From Glaciecola sp047250385 (GTDB lineage Bacteria > Pseudomonadota > Gammaproteobacteria > Enterobacterales > Alteromonadaceae): a DNA stretch of 64,000 bases. The notes below the pieces were generated by a model. That model was given only the letters and a program-made list of their open reading frames with translations, was not told where the DNA came from and ran no database searches. This document shows positions 1-7,753 of this stretch, in pieces. The position numbers were made by a program, and so were the translations under genes. The first letter of the stretch is position 1. The number at the start of each line of letters is the position of its first letter. The DNA is taken from contig NZ_JBLBVM010000053.1 of NCBI RefSeq assembly GCF_047250385.1, positions 62,001-126,000 of the forward strand, read 5' to 3'.

Positions 1-343
1 CAACGAGGGTTTCCAAGGAGACATCTTTCAGCAAATAGCCTTTTGCCCCAGCTTTAATTGCGTTGATAACTGATTGATGATCGTCAAAGGTTGTTAGCAT
101 AATGACTGGGATTTCAATTCCTAATTCATTGAGTTTTATGAGTGTTTGAATGCCATCAAGGTTTGGCATCCTAATATCCATCAAAATAATATCGATTTTG
201 ATTTCTTTTTTAATTAGTATTTCTATAGCATGCAAACCGTCATTAGCTTGCGCCACCACTTCTACACTATCTGAAAGACCAAGTAAGCTATTTATACCTT
301 GTCGCACGAGTGTTTGATCATCTACTAATAGGATGTTAATCAT
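1..343 (-). CDS. NarL/FixJ-type response regulator, receiver domain (C-terminus beyond window)
   Basis: Translating the minus strand from an ATG at 343 gives a typical CheY-like receiver: an acidic pocket in ILLVDDQ, the phospho-acceptor region ILMDIRMPNLDG, the switch threonine in MLTTFDD and the lysine in KGYLLKD. The spacing and the GAKGYLLKD ending of the domain are typical of NarL/FixJ regulators, which carry a LuxR-type helix-turn-helix after the receiver; that part lies outside the window. The ATG overlaps the end of the upstream kinase gene by 8 bases, so the two are translationally coupled and almost certainly form a cognate pair. The signal sensed and the target genes cannot be told from sequence. 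Confidence 0.9.
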   Translation of the reverse strand, partial: MINILLVDDQTLVRQGINSLLGLSDSVEVVAQANDGLHAIEILIKKEIKIDIILMDIRMPNLDGIQTLIKLNELGIEIPVIMLTTFDDHQSVINAIKAGAKGYLLKDVSLETLV

Positions 344-1586
344 GATCAAGTACCGGAATGCTAATATCGGTAGTGAAAGCCTCATTGCTTAGGTCGAATG
401 TGACGGTTCCGTTCATTTGTTTCAAACGTTCCTGCATGCCTAAAAGACCATTACCTAATTGGAAAGATGGATTACTTGTTGTTTTCATGGATTTTACGGG
501 TCTCGATAAATCAGCTTTTATCGACAGTGTAACTTGCTCAGAAGTTTGCGCAAATGCAATGTGTATGCTTTTCGACTGACTATGTTTTATCGCGTTAGTG
601 ATACTTTCTTGAATACATCGTGTTAGGACATCGGCTGTATTGACATCATTGATCACAATATTGTCGGGATAATCGAGACTTACTTTGATGTTAGGTAAGC
701 GGCTTGTGATAGCCAATATTGTTTTCTCTAGGTTTAAGCTAGATTTTGTTCTGATATCTGAAACCGCCTCTCTCACATCGCTAAGTAATAACTTTGATAA
801 ACTATGGCATTGCTCTATCGAGCCTTTAATTGCTTCTTTACTAGACTCAGATGAAGACGGTACTTCTAATTGTTCTATTTGACGGCCTGCAACCTGTAAG
901 TTAATAGTTAAGGCGGTAAGGTGGTGACCAAGTAGGTCGTGAATGTTCCTGGCAATTCTGACTCGCTCCGCTTGCTCGGCTGCTTGCTCCAAAAGCTGTT
1001 GAGTAGAAAGAAGCTCTAAATTTATCATTTCCACTTTTTCGCGGCTTTCCTTCTCTTTTATAGCTGTATTCACCATAACTAGCGCAAAAAGGTTAAAAGT
1101 CCAGAAGAGCATAGCGGAAACAGCCATGCCGCTGAAACCCCAATAGTAAGCATATACAAAATAAAGTGCGCATGACCACAATGGCGAGATTAAGAAGGCC
1201 GTTTTCGCTTTGATGAAGTAGGGGAGCGCGGCGCTCCATATGATCATAAATATGGCCGTATAAACAAAGGGCACAGTGAAGTATATTGCGATGACATTAA
1301 CGAATGTGGCTAGCAGCAACAGCGAGCGGACCGTACTTTCGTTCTTATATTCCGCTTGTCTGGATAACAATAACCAAAATACTAAGTAACTAATAAACAG
1401 ACATGCTGCAATAGCCGATTGAGTGTTGGATATCTGCGTTGACTTGAGCATAAAGTAAAGCGCACTGCCGCTCACTAAAAACCAAGTCAAAATTGCCGAT
1501 GCACTTTCTATACTTATCTTCGACCATTTATTGGACGACCTCTCAATATGACGACTTTCTTTGTTTTCCATTTTTGTTACTTCCAT
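336..1586 (-). CDS. NarL-family (HisKA_3) membrane sensor histidine kinase
   Basis: 416 residues. The first about 175 residues hold five to six hydrophobic segments with no obvious periplasmic sensor domain, so the membrane part itself is probably the sensor, as in DesK-like kinases. A charged linker follows, then the HisKA_3 dimerisation and phosphotransfer motif RIARNIHDLLGHHL with the likely phospho-acceptor at about His216. The ATPase domain closes the protein: the N box is CIQESITNAIKHS and the G box is GNGLLGMQERL. A second methionine at residue 6 could be the start. The gene overlaps the following response-regulator gene, so they form an operon. The regulated process is unknown; the divergent neighbour is a membrane protein that might be a target. 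Confidence 0.9.
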   Translation of the reverse strand: MEVTKMENKESRHIERSSNKWSKISIESASAILTWFLVSGSALYFMLKSTQISNTQSAIAACLFISYLVFWLLLSRQAEYKNESTVRSLLLLATFVNVIAIYFTVPFVYTAIFMIIWSAALPYFIKAKTAFLISPLWSCALYFVYAYYWGFSGMAVSAMLFWTFNLFALVMVNTAIKEKESREKVEMINLELLSTQQLLEQAAEQAERVRIARNIHDLLGHHLTALTINLQVAGRQIEQLEVPSSSESSKEAIKGSIEQCHSLSKLLLSDVREAVSDIRTKSSLNLEKTILAITSRLPNIKVSLDYPDNIVINDVNTADVLTRCIQESITNAIKHSQSKSIHIAFAQTSEQVTLSIKADLSRPVKSMKTTSNPSFQLGNGLLGMQERLKQMNGTVTFDLSNEAFTTDISIPVLDHD

Positions 1587-1827
1587 ATCTTTAAGGTTTG
1601 CATTCTGCGTTGATCGGTCATCGAAATAGAAACTGAATTTTTGCAGAACGAAAATGAGCTATTTAAGTGAGTCCACCTTATCAGGCAAGCGCGTTCTAAG
1701 GCGATAGGTCAAAAGTCACTTTTTATGTTGTGACTTGTGGCACTCTTTTTATTCAAGTCCAAATTATATGATAAGGCCATTGAACAAATAGCTGGTGCAT
1801 ACAGCCTGCACATACTGGAGTTTTCTA

Positions 1828-2574
1828 ATGACTTTCTTTCATTCTACATTGTTTATCCTACACATTTTATTTGGTACTGCGGCATTAATTTTATTTTGGG
1901 TACCATTGTTTACTGAGAAGGGTAAGTTGAACCACGTTAAGTTTGGCAGATACTACAAAAATACGATGTACACCGTAGCAGGTTCCGGTGCTTTGATGGC
2001 TCTTATGGTCTTAGCTGCCCCACTGGTCATTAGAGCTGGAATGATATCAGAGAACACTGACTTAGATAATTTAGCTTATCGCTTGCGTGTTTTTTGGAGC
2101 TTTCTGTTCTACTTAAGCATACTCAGTTTTACCGGCACAAGACATGCAGTGGCTGTGTTGAAAGTGAAAGACAAACGCGCAGAATTGCGCACGTTCAGTT
2201 ACTTAACACCCATAGTGCTCTTGATCATAGGTGCACCTATTTTGTTTTATATTGGCTTTGTTAATAATATCACGCTGCATATGGTATTTAGTGTTTTGGG
2301 CTTGTTCGTGGGTGTGAGTATGTTGAAGTATTGCCTTAAGAAGCAAGTTAAGTCGCGCCAATGGATTGTTGAACACATCGCTGCAACAATCGGTTCTGGC
2401 ATTGGCGCATATACGGCCTTCGTAGCGTTCGGAGGAAGAACTCTTCTAAGTGACTTAGGTGATTGGCAGTTACTGTTTTGGATTGCTCCAGGCGTGATTG
2501 GAAGTATTGCATCGGCAATATTGTGCAAAAAATATAAAGGTGTGTTTAATGTAAGAGCTCAAGCTAGCGCTTAA
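1828..2574 (+). CDS. Multi-pass membrane protein, DUF2306-like
   Basis: About 248 residues with seven or so hydrophobic segments. I chose the ATG at 1828 rather than the one at 1795 because a GGAG ribosome site lies seven bases before it and the protein then begins directly with the first membrane helix. A conserved-looking basic loop after helix 2 (KLNHVKFGRYYKN) recalls the H-x-x-x-G-R motif of DUF2306-type membrane proteins; that family call is tentative and no function is known. The gene is divergent from the two-component kinase, and its 3' end overlaps the convergent TerB-like gene by four bases. Confidence 0.65.
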   Translation: MTFFHSTLFILHILFGTAALILFWVPLFTEKGKLNHVKFGRYYKNTMYTVAGSGALMALMVLAAPLVIRAGMISENTDLDNLAYRLRVFWSFLFYLSILSFTGTRHAVAVLKVKDKRAELRTFSYLTPIVLLIIGAPILFYIGFVNNITLHMVFSVLGLFVGVSMLKYCLKKQVKSRQWIVEHIAATIGSGIGAYTAFVAFGGRTLLSDLGDWQLLFWIAPGVIGSIASAILCKKYKGVFNVRAQASA

Positions 2575-2963
2575 GCAACAAGACCCTTTGCAAGTACGCG
2601 ATTGGCAAGTAAAGCAAGTAACTCTACTTCTTTTTCGCTGCGTTCGCCGTCAACTTTGGTGATGGCCATCGCGACTTCTAAAGAGCGCGCTGCATCTATA
2701 TTGAGCTCTTCTGAGAGAGAGCGAATATAGTCTGCTGCCGAACTACTATCAATGGCTTCTCGGGCTGAATGAATTGCCTCACTAACAAAGGCGTCCTGAC
2801 AAATACCACTATGCCATGGCATGCCTTGAACTAATTCATCGAAGTAATCCTGCTCCGTTAGCGACACCAAACCGTCAATTTGATAAAGCAGAACACTTAA
2901 CTTTATCAGCGCTTGGTTATGGAGTTGGTGTTGCCTTGTATCTAATCGATGGAGCTCAGACAT
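2571..2963 (-). CDS. TerB-like (tellurite-resistance TerB fold) cytoplasmic protein
   Basis: About 130 residues, all-helical in appearance, no signal peptide. Two similar halves each carry an acidic helix-start pattern: a first copy near YQIDGLVSLTEQDY and a second near TKVDGERSEKEVELLALLA. This D-G-x-x-x-x-x-E spacing is the signature of TerB-like helical bundle domains, which bind metal in some members. The ATG at 2963 was preferred over an in-frame one at 2984 because AGGAAG stands at the right distance before it. Function is unknown; TerB-like domains occur in stress responses and in many unrelated fusions, so no tellurite role is claimed. Confidence 0.6.
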   Translation of the reverse strand: MSELHRLDTRQHQLHNQALIKLSVLLYQIDGLVSLTEQDYFDELVQGMPWHSGICQDAFVSEAIHSAREAIDSSSAADYIRSLSEELNIDAARSLEVAMAITKVDGERSEKEVELLALLANRVLAKGLVA

Positions 2964-3092
2964 AATTACTTCCTTTTTCAACAATAAAACCCAATCATTA
3001 AGTTATAAAGACCTTCGATGTCTAAGTAAAGTTCCAAAAAAGTACGCTGTTATTAAAATAAACTCGTTAAGTTTTTGAAGGCGCTACTTTTA

Positions 3093-3983
3093 TTAAAACG
3101 ATGGCATGGCGTAGCCTGGCGCTAAACTAGGGTTTTCAATCCTTTGTAATACATCAATATTTTCCAATGCGAGCTGACAACCTTGCCCTCTAATACGGTG
3201 GCCTTGCGAGCAATCAACCTGCCACTGTCGTAAAATATACGCCGCTAATGCTGCTCTTGTCGGCATTACTTTTTTGCCGTCTTGCATCGCAAAGTCCATC
3301 TCAATTGCTCTAGGGTTTTCAATGCTAGGGTGAGGAATGATTGTCAAATTTACCAACTGATTGAATTGAACATCTGCGTTGGCCATTTGATGTGGCAGAA
3401 TTTCTTCATCTGTTGTAGTGATATGTGTAAAACGAGTACAAACAAAGTCCCTGAAACCCTGGTTTTTACAATCGTAGCCTCTTACGTGCCAGCGGTGACC
3501 ATTATTGATCATGGTATGTGGAATAAATTTTCTAACAGACTCCCCTGAACTTACCGAAACATAGCCAACTTCACACAGTCTTTGATTGTGAATGCCGCGC
3601 ATTAAGGCGGCTATAATACTGCTGTCTGGGTGAATGAGTTGGACTGCGTCAAAACACTGATCGGAAGGTTGAGTAGCATGTGATATACCATTACCGAACC
3701 CACGACTCAGTGATTGCAGAATAACGTCTGGTTGGTATTTAAATAAGGGAATAAACTCAGCCGTTCGATAATACTGTTTCGTTGAGTGGTCGAGAACTAA
3801 GTTGGTACTCGCTAGCTCTCGGTAAGCAGCAAAGTCGCGCGTACATGCTGCTAAACCGGTCTGAAAACGACTCACTAAATCATTGCGAGTTATGTGTCCA
3901 AAAAACTGCAAACAGAAGTCGATAAATGCTAAACGTTCTCTTTGTGCATGCGGCATTTCGTTTATGATTTCGGTGGTGTTCAC
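3093..3983 (-). CDS. WYL-domain transcriptional regulator, BrxR/CapW-like
   Basis: 296 residues in three parts: an N-terminal winged helix-turn-helix (about 15-75, with RDFAAYREL as the recognition region), a WYL domain (about 130-205, with VGYVSVSSGESVRKFIPHTM and RWHVRGYD, then FRDFVCTRF), and a C-terminal WCX-like extension. The order and the phrase ITRNDLVSRFQTGLAACTRD closely recall BrxR and CapW, autorepressors that guard phage-defence loci (BREX, CBASS) and bind inverted repeats upstream of their own gene. No defence gene stands next to it here; the neighbours are a TerB-like gene and corA. Three perfect inverted repeats just upstream are its likely operators. It could instead be a general WYL regulator. 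Confidence 0.8.
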   Translation of the reverse strand: MNTTEIINEMPHAQRERLAFIDFCLQFFGHITRNDLVSRFQTGLAACTRDFAAYRELASTNLVLDHSTKQYYRTAEFIPLFKYQPDVILQSLSRGFGNGISHATQPSDQCFDAVQLIHPDSSIIAALMRGIHNQRLCEVGYVSVSSGESVRKFIPHTMINNGHRWHVRGYDCKNQGFRDFVCTRFTHITTTDEEILPHQMANADVQFNQLVNLTIIPHPSIENPRAIEMDFAMQDGKKVMPTRAALAAYILRQWQVDCSQGHRIRGQGCQLALENIDVLQRIENPSLAPGYAMPSF

Positions 3984-4018
3984 TCTTTTCTATCTCCCTT
4001 AACTACGCATTCGTAAAG

Positions 4019-4089
4019 TCATTTTTGCTAGAAAAATGATGGTCAATAGAATAGTGTATAAATGACCAGTGTGCAATCAAAATGATTGC
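4019..4089. promoter_or_regulatory. Cluster of three perfect inverted repeats upstream of the WYL regulator
   Basis: Three separate perfect palindromes lie in the 309-bp divergent gap between the regulator gene (start 3983) and corA: TCATTTTT-N5-AAAAATGA at 4019-4039, TGGTCA-N17-TGACCA at 4040-4068 and GCAATCA-N3-TGATTGC at 4073-4089. The first begins 36 bases from the start codon, a position expected for an autorepressor operator. The remainder of the gap up to corA (4090-4292) shows no further structure I can name. Confidence 0.5.
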
Positions 4090-4292
4090 TTCGCTTAGGG
4101 TGAAAATAAACTATGGTCTTATTAGCGAATTTTGAATACATGCACAAAAATTGTGTATATTGTTCAGTAAGTTTCTGTGAATTAATAGCGCCGTAATCGT
4201 TGGCATCCATTTGGCTAGGTAGTGAGTAGAAAATTTTATTAGCTTTTAAAATGAACGTTCATAAAGTCTTAAAATAAATTAAAGGGATTAAA

Positions 4293-5360
4293 GTGAAGTT
4301 ATTTAATAAGAAATACCACAAGCCAGGCACTAAACCAGGCACCGTTAAAGTGGGTGAAAATACCGTTTTTCACATAGACCTTTACGACTACAATGCTAAC
4401 GATTTAAAAATAGAGCATAACGCTGACGTTGCAACATGTAAGGCATTCATACAAAGTGATAATTGCACCTGGATACATGTGCAAGGCGATCCGTCCGCTG
4501 AAGCGATAAAGCTTCTTGGCAAAGATCTAGGCATTCATGAGCTTTACGTTGAAGATATAATCAATGTGGGCCAACGTCCAAAAGTAGAAGTCAACGACGA
4601 GCAAATTTTTCTTATTTTAAACCTACCGTTTAAAGAAAATGGTCGTGCACAAGTGGACCAAGTTAGCCTGTTCTTAACTAAGAATACGCTCATAACTTTC
4701 GCAACAGGCAAGGTTAATCCATTCGAAGGTGTGATTGAAAGATTAGAAAATAAAATAGGAAAGTTACGAAAGCAACATACCGATTATTTAATGTACGCAC
4801 TGGTCGATACAATTATCGATTTCGGTTTTCCTATGCTTGAAACTTATTCAGAGCAAATTCAGAAGCTAGAAGATGAGTTAATGGAAACTAAGAACGAACG
4901 AATACTTGGTTCAATCCATGAACTTCGCAGGGAGCTGTTGTTAATTCGCAGACGACTCTGGCCGCAAAGAGAAGTGATTAACGAATTATTGCGTTCGGAT
5001 GGTAATCCACTATTGAATGAGGTGACATTGATGCATTATCGCGACTGTCATGATCATGTAATCTCAATTATGGAAATGCTCGAGACTTACCATGAAATGA
5101 CTTCTGGTTTAATGGAGCTTTACTTAACAAGTGTGAGTTTAAAACTCAATGACGTTATGAAGTTTTTAACGATATTTACGACCATTTTTATCCCGCCGAC
5201 ATTTTTAGTTGGCGTGTATGGAATGAATTTTAACTCCGACGCAAGTGTAGCGAATATGCCTGAATTAAACTGGGAATACGGTTACATTGCAGTGTGGTGC
5301 GTAATAGCCGTTATGGTCAGTGGTATGCTATATTTCTTTAGGCGAAAGAGGTGGATTTAA
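4293..5360 (+). CDS. corA: CorA-family magnesium/divalent-metal transporter
   Basis: 355 residues with a GTG start preceded by AAAGGG. The long N-terminal cytoplasmic part ends in a helical stalk. Two membrane helices follow at the C-terminus, about residues 287-308 and 325-347, joined by the signature loop GVYGMNFN; the YGMN motif is the ion selectivity site of CorA pentamers. The tail ends with the basic stretch FFRRKRWI, as in other members. Mg2+ uptake is the usual role, but the branch includes Zn2+ exporters (ZntB), which the sequence does not exclude. Monocistronic; it converges with the deacetylase gene. Confidence 0.93.
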   Translation: MKLFNKKYHKPGTKPGTVKVGENTVFHIDLYDYNANDLKIEHNADVATCKAFIQSDNCTWIHVQGDPSAEAIKLLGKDLGIHELYVEDIINVGQRPKVEVNDEQIFLILNLPFKENGRAQVDQVSLFLTKNTLITFATGKVNPFEGVIERLENKIGKLRKQHTDYLMYALVDTIIDFGFPMLETYSEQIQKLEDELMETKNERILGSIHELRRELLLIRRRLWPQREVINELLRSDGNPLLNEVTLMHYRDCHDHVISIMEMLETYHEMTSGLMELYLTSVSLKLNDVMKFLTIFTTIFIPPTFLVGVYGMNFNSDASVANMPELNWEYGYIAVWCVIAVMVSGMLYFFRRKRWI

Positions 5361-5414
5361 TACACTTTTTTGGACATGGTGTACGTAAAGGCTGCTCTTT
5401 TAATCACCTCTGAA

Positions 5415-6317
5415 TCAATACACGCCTGCAGCTTTGAATAATTGCATATGAACATTGACCAGTGCATCGATATCACGTTGATATCCACCTCCAATTACTG
5501 CTGCAATTGGGAGGCCTAGCTTTTCACATTGCGCAAATACAAAATTGTCGCGGGCAAGTACTCCTTCAGTGCTTATATTCAAATGACCAAGATCGTCATC
5601 AATATGCACATCAACACCTGCATCATATATCACAGCGTCAGGCTGGGCGTAATTTATCGCCATTTGCCACGCTTGTTCAACGGTGGAAAGAAACTCATCA
5701 TCCCCCGTACCTTTCGCTAAACCAAAATCTAAGTCCGATACCTGCTTGCGATATGGAAAGTTTTTCTCGCCATGTATGGAAACTGTATAAACAGCATTGT
5801 TATTTGCCGCTAGCTTTGCAGTGCCGTCGCCTTGATGAACATCACAATCAAACACTAAAACTCTGTCAATTCCTCTTGTCTGCAACATATTCAATGCAGC
5901 CAGATATAAGTCGTTTATCATGCAAAAGCCCGAACCAAAATTCGCAAAAGCGTGATGATAACCGCCCGTTAGATTCAAGGCCTTACCATGTTCAAGTGCC
6001 AATGTTGAAGTGAGCACGGTACCGGCTGCAGCGGTTAGTGTGCGTTCCACCAATTGTTTAGACCAAGGAAAGCCAATTCGGCGCATCGCCTTTTGATCTA
6101 GCTGCCCATTGCAGAGTTGGTCTACATACACTGGATCGTACACTCGAGAAATGGCATTCATGTTGAGAGCGGCAGGAAGATGAAAACGATTGGCTGAAAT
6201 ACCTTCGCTTAGCAAAGCATCATGAATGCCTTGATATTTTTGGATGGGAAAACGGTGTCTTACGGGCAAATCGAGTTGACTATAAATAGGGTGAAAAACT
6301 AACTGCGGTACTGACAC
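5415..6317 (-). CDS. Histone-deacetylase-family amidohydrolase (class IV/AcuC-like)
   Basis: 300 residues, close to the size of compact bacterial members. Landmarks of the zinc amidohydrolase fold are all visible: GGYHHAF (tandem active-site histidines), FDCDVHQGDGTA (zinc-binding Asp and His), YDAGVDVHIDD (second zinc Asp) and IGGGYQRD near the end, including the catalytic tyrosine. Bacterial relatives deacetylate acetyl-lysine, polyamines or similar small amides; the substrate here is unknown. No signal peptide, so cytoplasmic. It stands alone, upstream of corA in convergent orientation. Confidence 0.88.
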   Translation of the reverse strand: MSVPQLVFHPIYSQLDLPVRHRFPIQKYQGIHDALLSEGISANRFHLPAALNMNAISRVYDPVYVDQLCNGQLDQKAMRRIGFPWSKQLVERTLTAAAGTVLTSTLALEHGKALNLTGGYHHAFANFGSGFCMINDLYLAALNMLQTRGIDRVLVFDCDVHQGDGTAKLAANNNAVYTVSIHGEKNFPYRKQVSDLDFGLAKGTGDDEFLSTVEQAWQMAINYAQPDAVIYDAGVDVHIDDDLGHLNISTEGVLARDNFVFAQCEKLGLPIAAVIGGGYQRDIDALVNVHMQLFKAAGVY

Positions 6318-6348
6318 GTTTAACTCACCTTTTCTACAAGTAATGATG

Positions 6349-6372
6349 GCGAAGTCTACCTTCAGACTTCGC
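6349..6372. other. Perfect 9-bp hairpin between two same-strand genes
   Basis: GCGAAGTCT and AGACTTCGC are separated by six bases in the gap between the end of the haemoglobin gene and the start of the deacetylase gene. There is no T-run after the stem on the minus strand, so it is not a classical intrinsic terminator. It may protect the 3' end of the upstream operon's transcript. Confidence 0.45.
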
Positions 6373-6426
6373 TGGATATTACCTCAACTATACAAGCAAA
6401 ATACTGTTAATTGGAAGTGGATATTA

Positions 6427-6873
6427 CTAGCGATAAATGATTTCACCTCTTGTTTTGGCCATTTCTTTTAAGAGTCTGTTTTGTAGATTATGTGGAATGT
6501 TCGCTTTATCCATCGCGCTAATAAACAAATCGACACCATGATTAAAATCGGCTTCTGTGATATCCATACCTGAATGGACTTGTTCCATCGAGTCACCAGT
6601 GTAGGTGCATGGACCTTCAGCCATTACACACAACTGTTGGCTTAACTTCTCTTTAAAGCGCTGCATATTGCTGTCTTTGAAAAAGGCATAAGTACTTTCA
6701 TCAAACGCGATTTCATTGATAAAGTTATCCACTATTTCTTCTATTTTTGCTTCGCCACCAAGATCTTGGTAGAGCGTTGATGAAGATGTGCTCTTGCAGG
6801 CGCTTAAAAAACCGATACTGAGTATAGCAATTGCAATAAATTTGGTTGTCAGTTTAATTTGATTCGTCAGCAT
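6427..6873 (-). CDS. Truncated haemoglobin (group I type) anchored as a lipoprotein
   Basis: 148 residues. The N-terminus is a lipoprotein signal with the lipobox LSAC (Cys at about 26), then a serine-rich linker, then a roughly 115-residue truncated globin: SSTLYQDLGGEAKIEEIVD at its start and QVHSGMDITEADF, which holds the proximal haem histidine. Truncated globins bind O2 or NO and can turn over NO or peroxynitrite. A lipid anchor would place this one on a membrane surface facing the periplasm, unlike the usual cytosolic forms. It is the last gene of a four-gene operon and starts at the stop codon of the preceding gene. Confidence 0.85.
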   Translation of the reverse strand: MLTNQIKLTTKFIAIAILSIGFLSACKSTSSSTLYQDLGGEAKIEEIVDNFINEIAFDESTYAFFKDSNMQRFKEKLSQQLCVMAEGPCTYTGDSMEQVHSGMDITEADFNHGVDLFISAMDKANIPHNLQNRLLKEMAKTRGEIIYR

Positions 6874-7718
6874 TATAAATGTCCGTTAATTGAAATATAT
6901 AAACCGTTTTGGTCCTTTGCTCCAGCGATCGTTCCTAGTTTCGTGTAAGCAGCGGTTAATGACAGTGAGTTACTTGGAATATAAGTGACGAAAAAATCCA
7001 TCCAATCATCTTCACCTAAGCCTAGGTTATTAGGTTTTTGACGATACTCTACGCCAACTGCTAAATGTCGTGAAAACAAAACTCCGGCAGATGCTTCTAA
7101 CATGAGTTCGTAGCTATCGTTGTTTTGCCCACCAAAGCCGAGTAAACCTAATTCATTTGCTTTACTCGCTCTGGCTGTAATATTCCAAACCGCATTATAG
7201 CCAGCGATGGCACCCAGATGCACTTTCGTTGCTGCTAAGTAGAAGTCAGTTCCTGAAGTGTCATTCGCACCCAGAGCATTAGCGATCGCTTTATCTTCAA
7301 GTGATTTATGCTGAATAGCAACACTCACTTGAGGTAGGGATGAATAGACGGCATCACCATAAAGCTTGTATTTAGCACCTATAATATTCATCCTAATATC
7401 GCCGCCAAGCGTTTTTAGATCAAGACGTTGGTGAGCGAGACTAACTTCAATTTGATCGTAAAAAGAGGCACTTACGGCTTGGACGTTCAGTCGGTAGTCG
7501 GCTAAATCTACTTGAGATAAGGCGGCAGAAACTGATATTTGATCTTGAGTGTCGTATCCAGATAGTGTTGCCCACGGCACTATACCTCCGCCGCCCGCAC
7601 CTTCAATTTGGCTGAGCCCAGCGGTTGCAATCAATTTGCTTTCATCGGCAACAACAGCAGCACTAATGCTCAATGCAGATAAAAGGCTAAAAGAAATAAA
7701 CAGTTTTTTAAAAGACAT
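6873..7718 (-). CDS. DUF3034-family outer-membrane-like protein
   Basis: 281 residues with a cleavable signal peptide ending near VVADES. The mature start LIATAGLSQIEGAGGGGIVP matches the hallmark of the DUF3034 family as I remember it. The rest alternates polar and hydrophobic residues and ends in an aromatic/hydrophobic strand (GLYISINGHL), as expected of a small outer-membrane beta-barrel. No function has been assigned to the family. It sits in an operon with a cupredoxin-like protein, an EAL protein and a haemoglobin lipoprotein, which suggests an envelope redox or NO-related role; that is inference only. Confidence 0.7.
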   Translation of the reverse strand: MSFKKLFISFSLLSALSISAAVVADESKLIATAGLSQIEGAGGGGIVPWATLSGYDTQDQISVSAALSQVDLADYRLNVQAVSASFYDQIEVSLAHQRLDLKTLGGDIRMNIIGAKYKLYGDAVYSSLPQVSVAIQHKSLEDKAIANALGANDTSGTDFYLAATKVHLGAIAGYNAVWNITARASKANELGLLGFGGQNNDSYELMLEASAGVLFSRHLAVGVEYRQKPNNLGLGEDDWMDFFVTYIPSNSLSLTAAYTKLGTIAGAKDQNGLYISINGHL

Positions 7719-7753
7719 AGGGATCTCTGCTTTAGAATCTTAGGAAATGTTAA

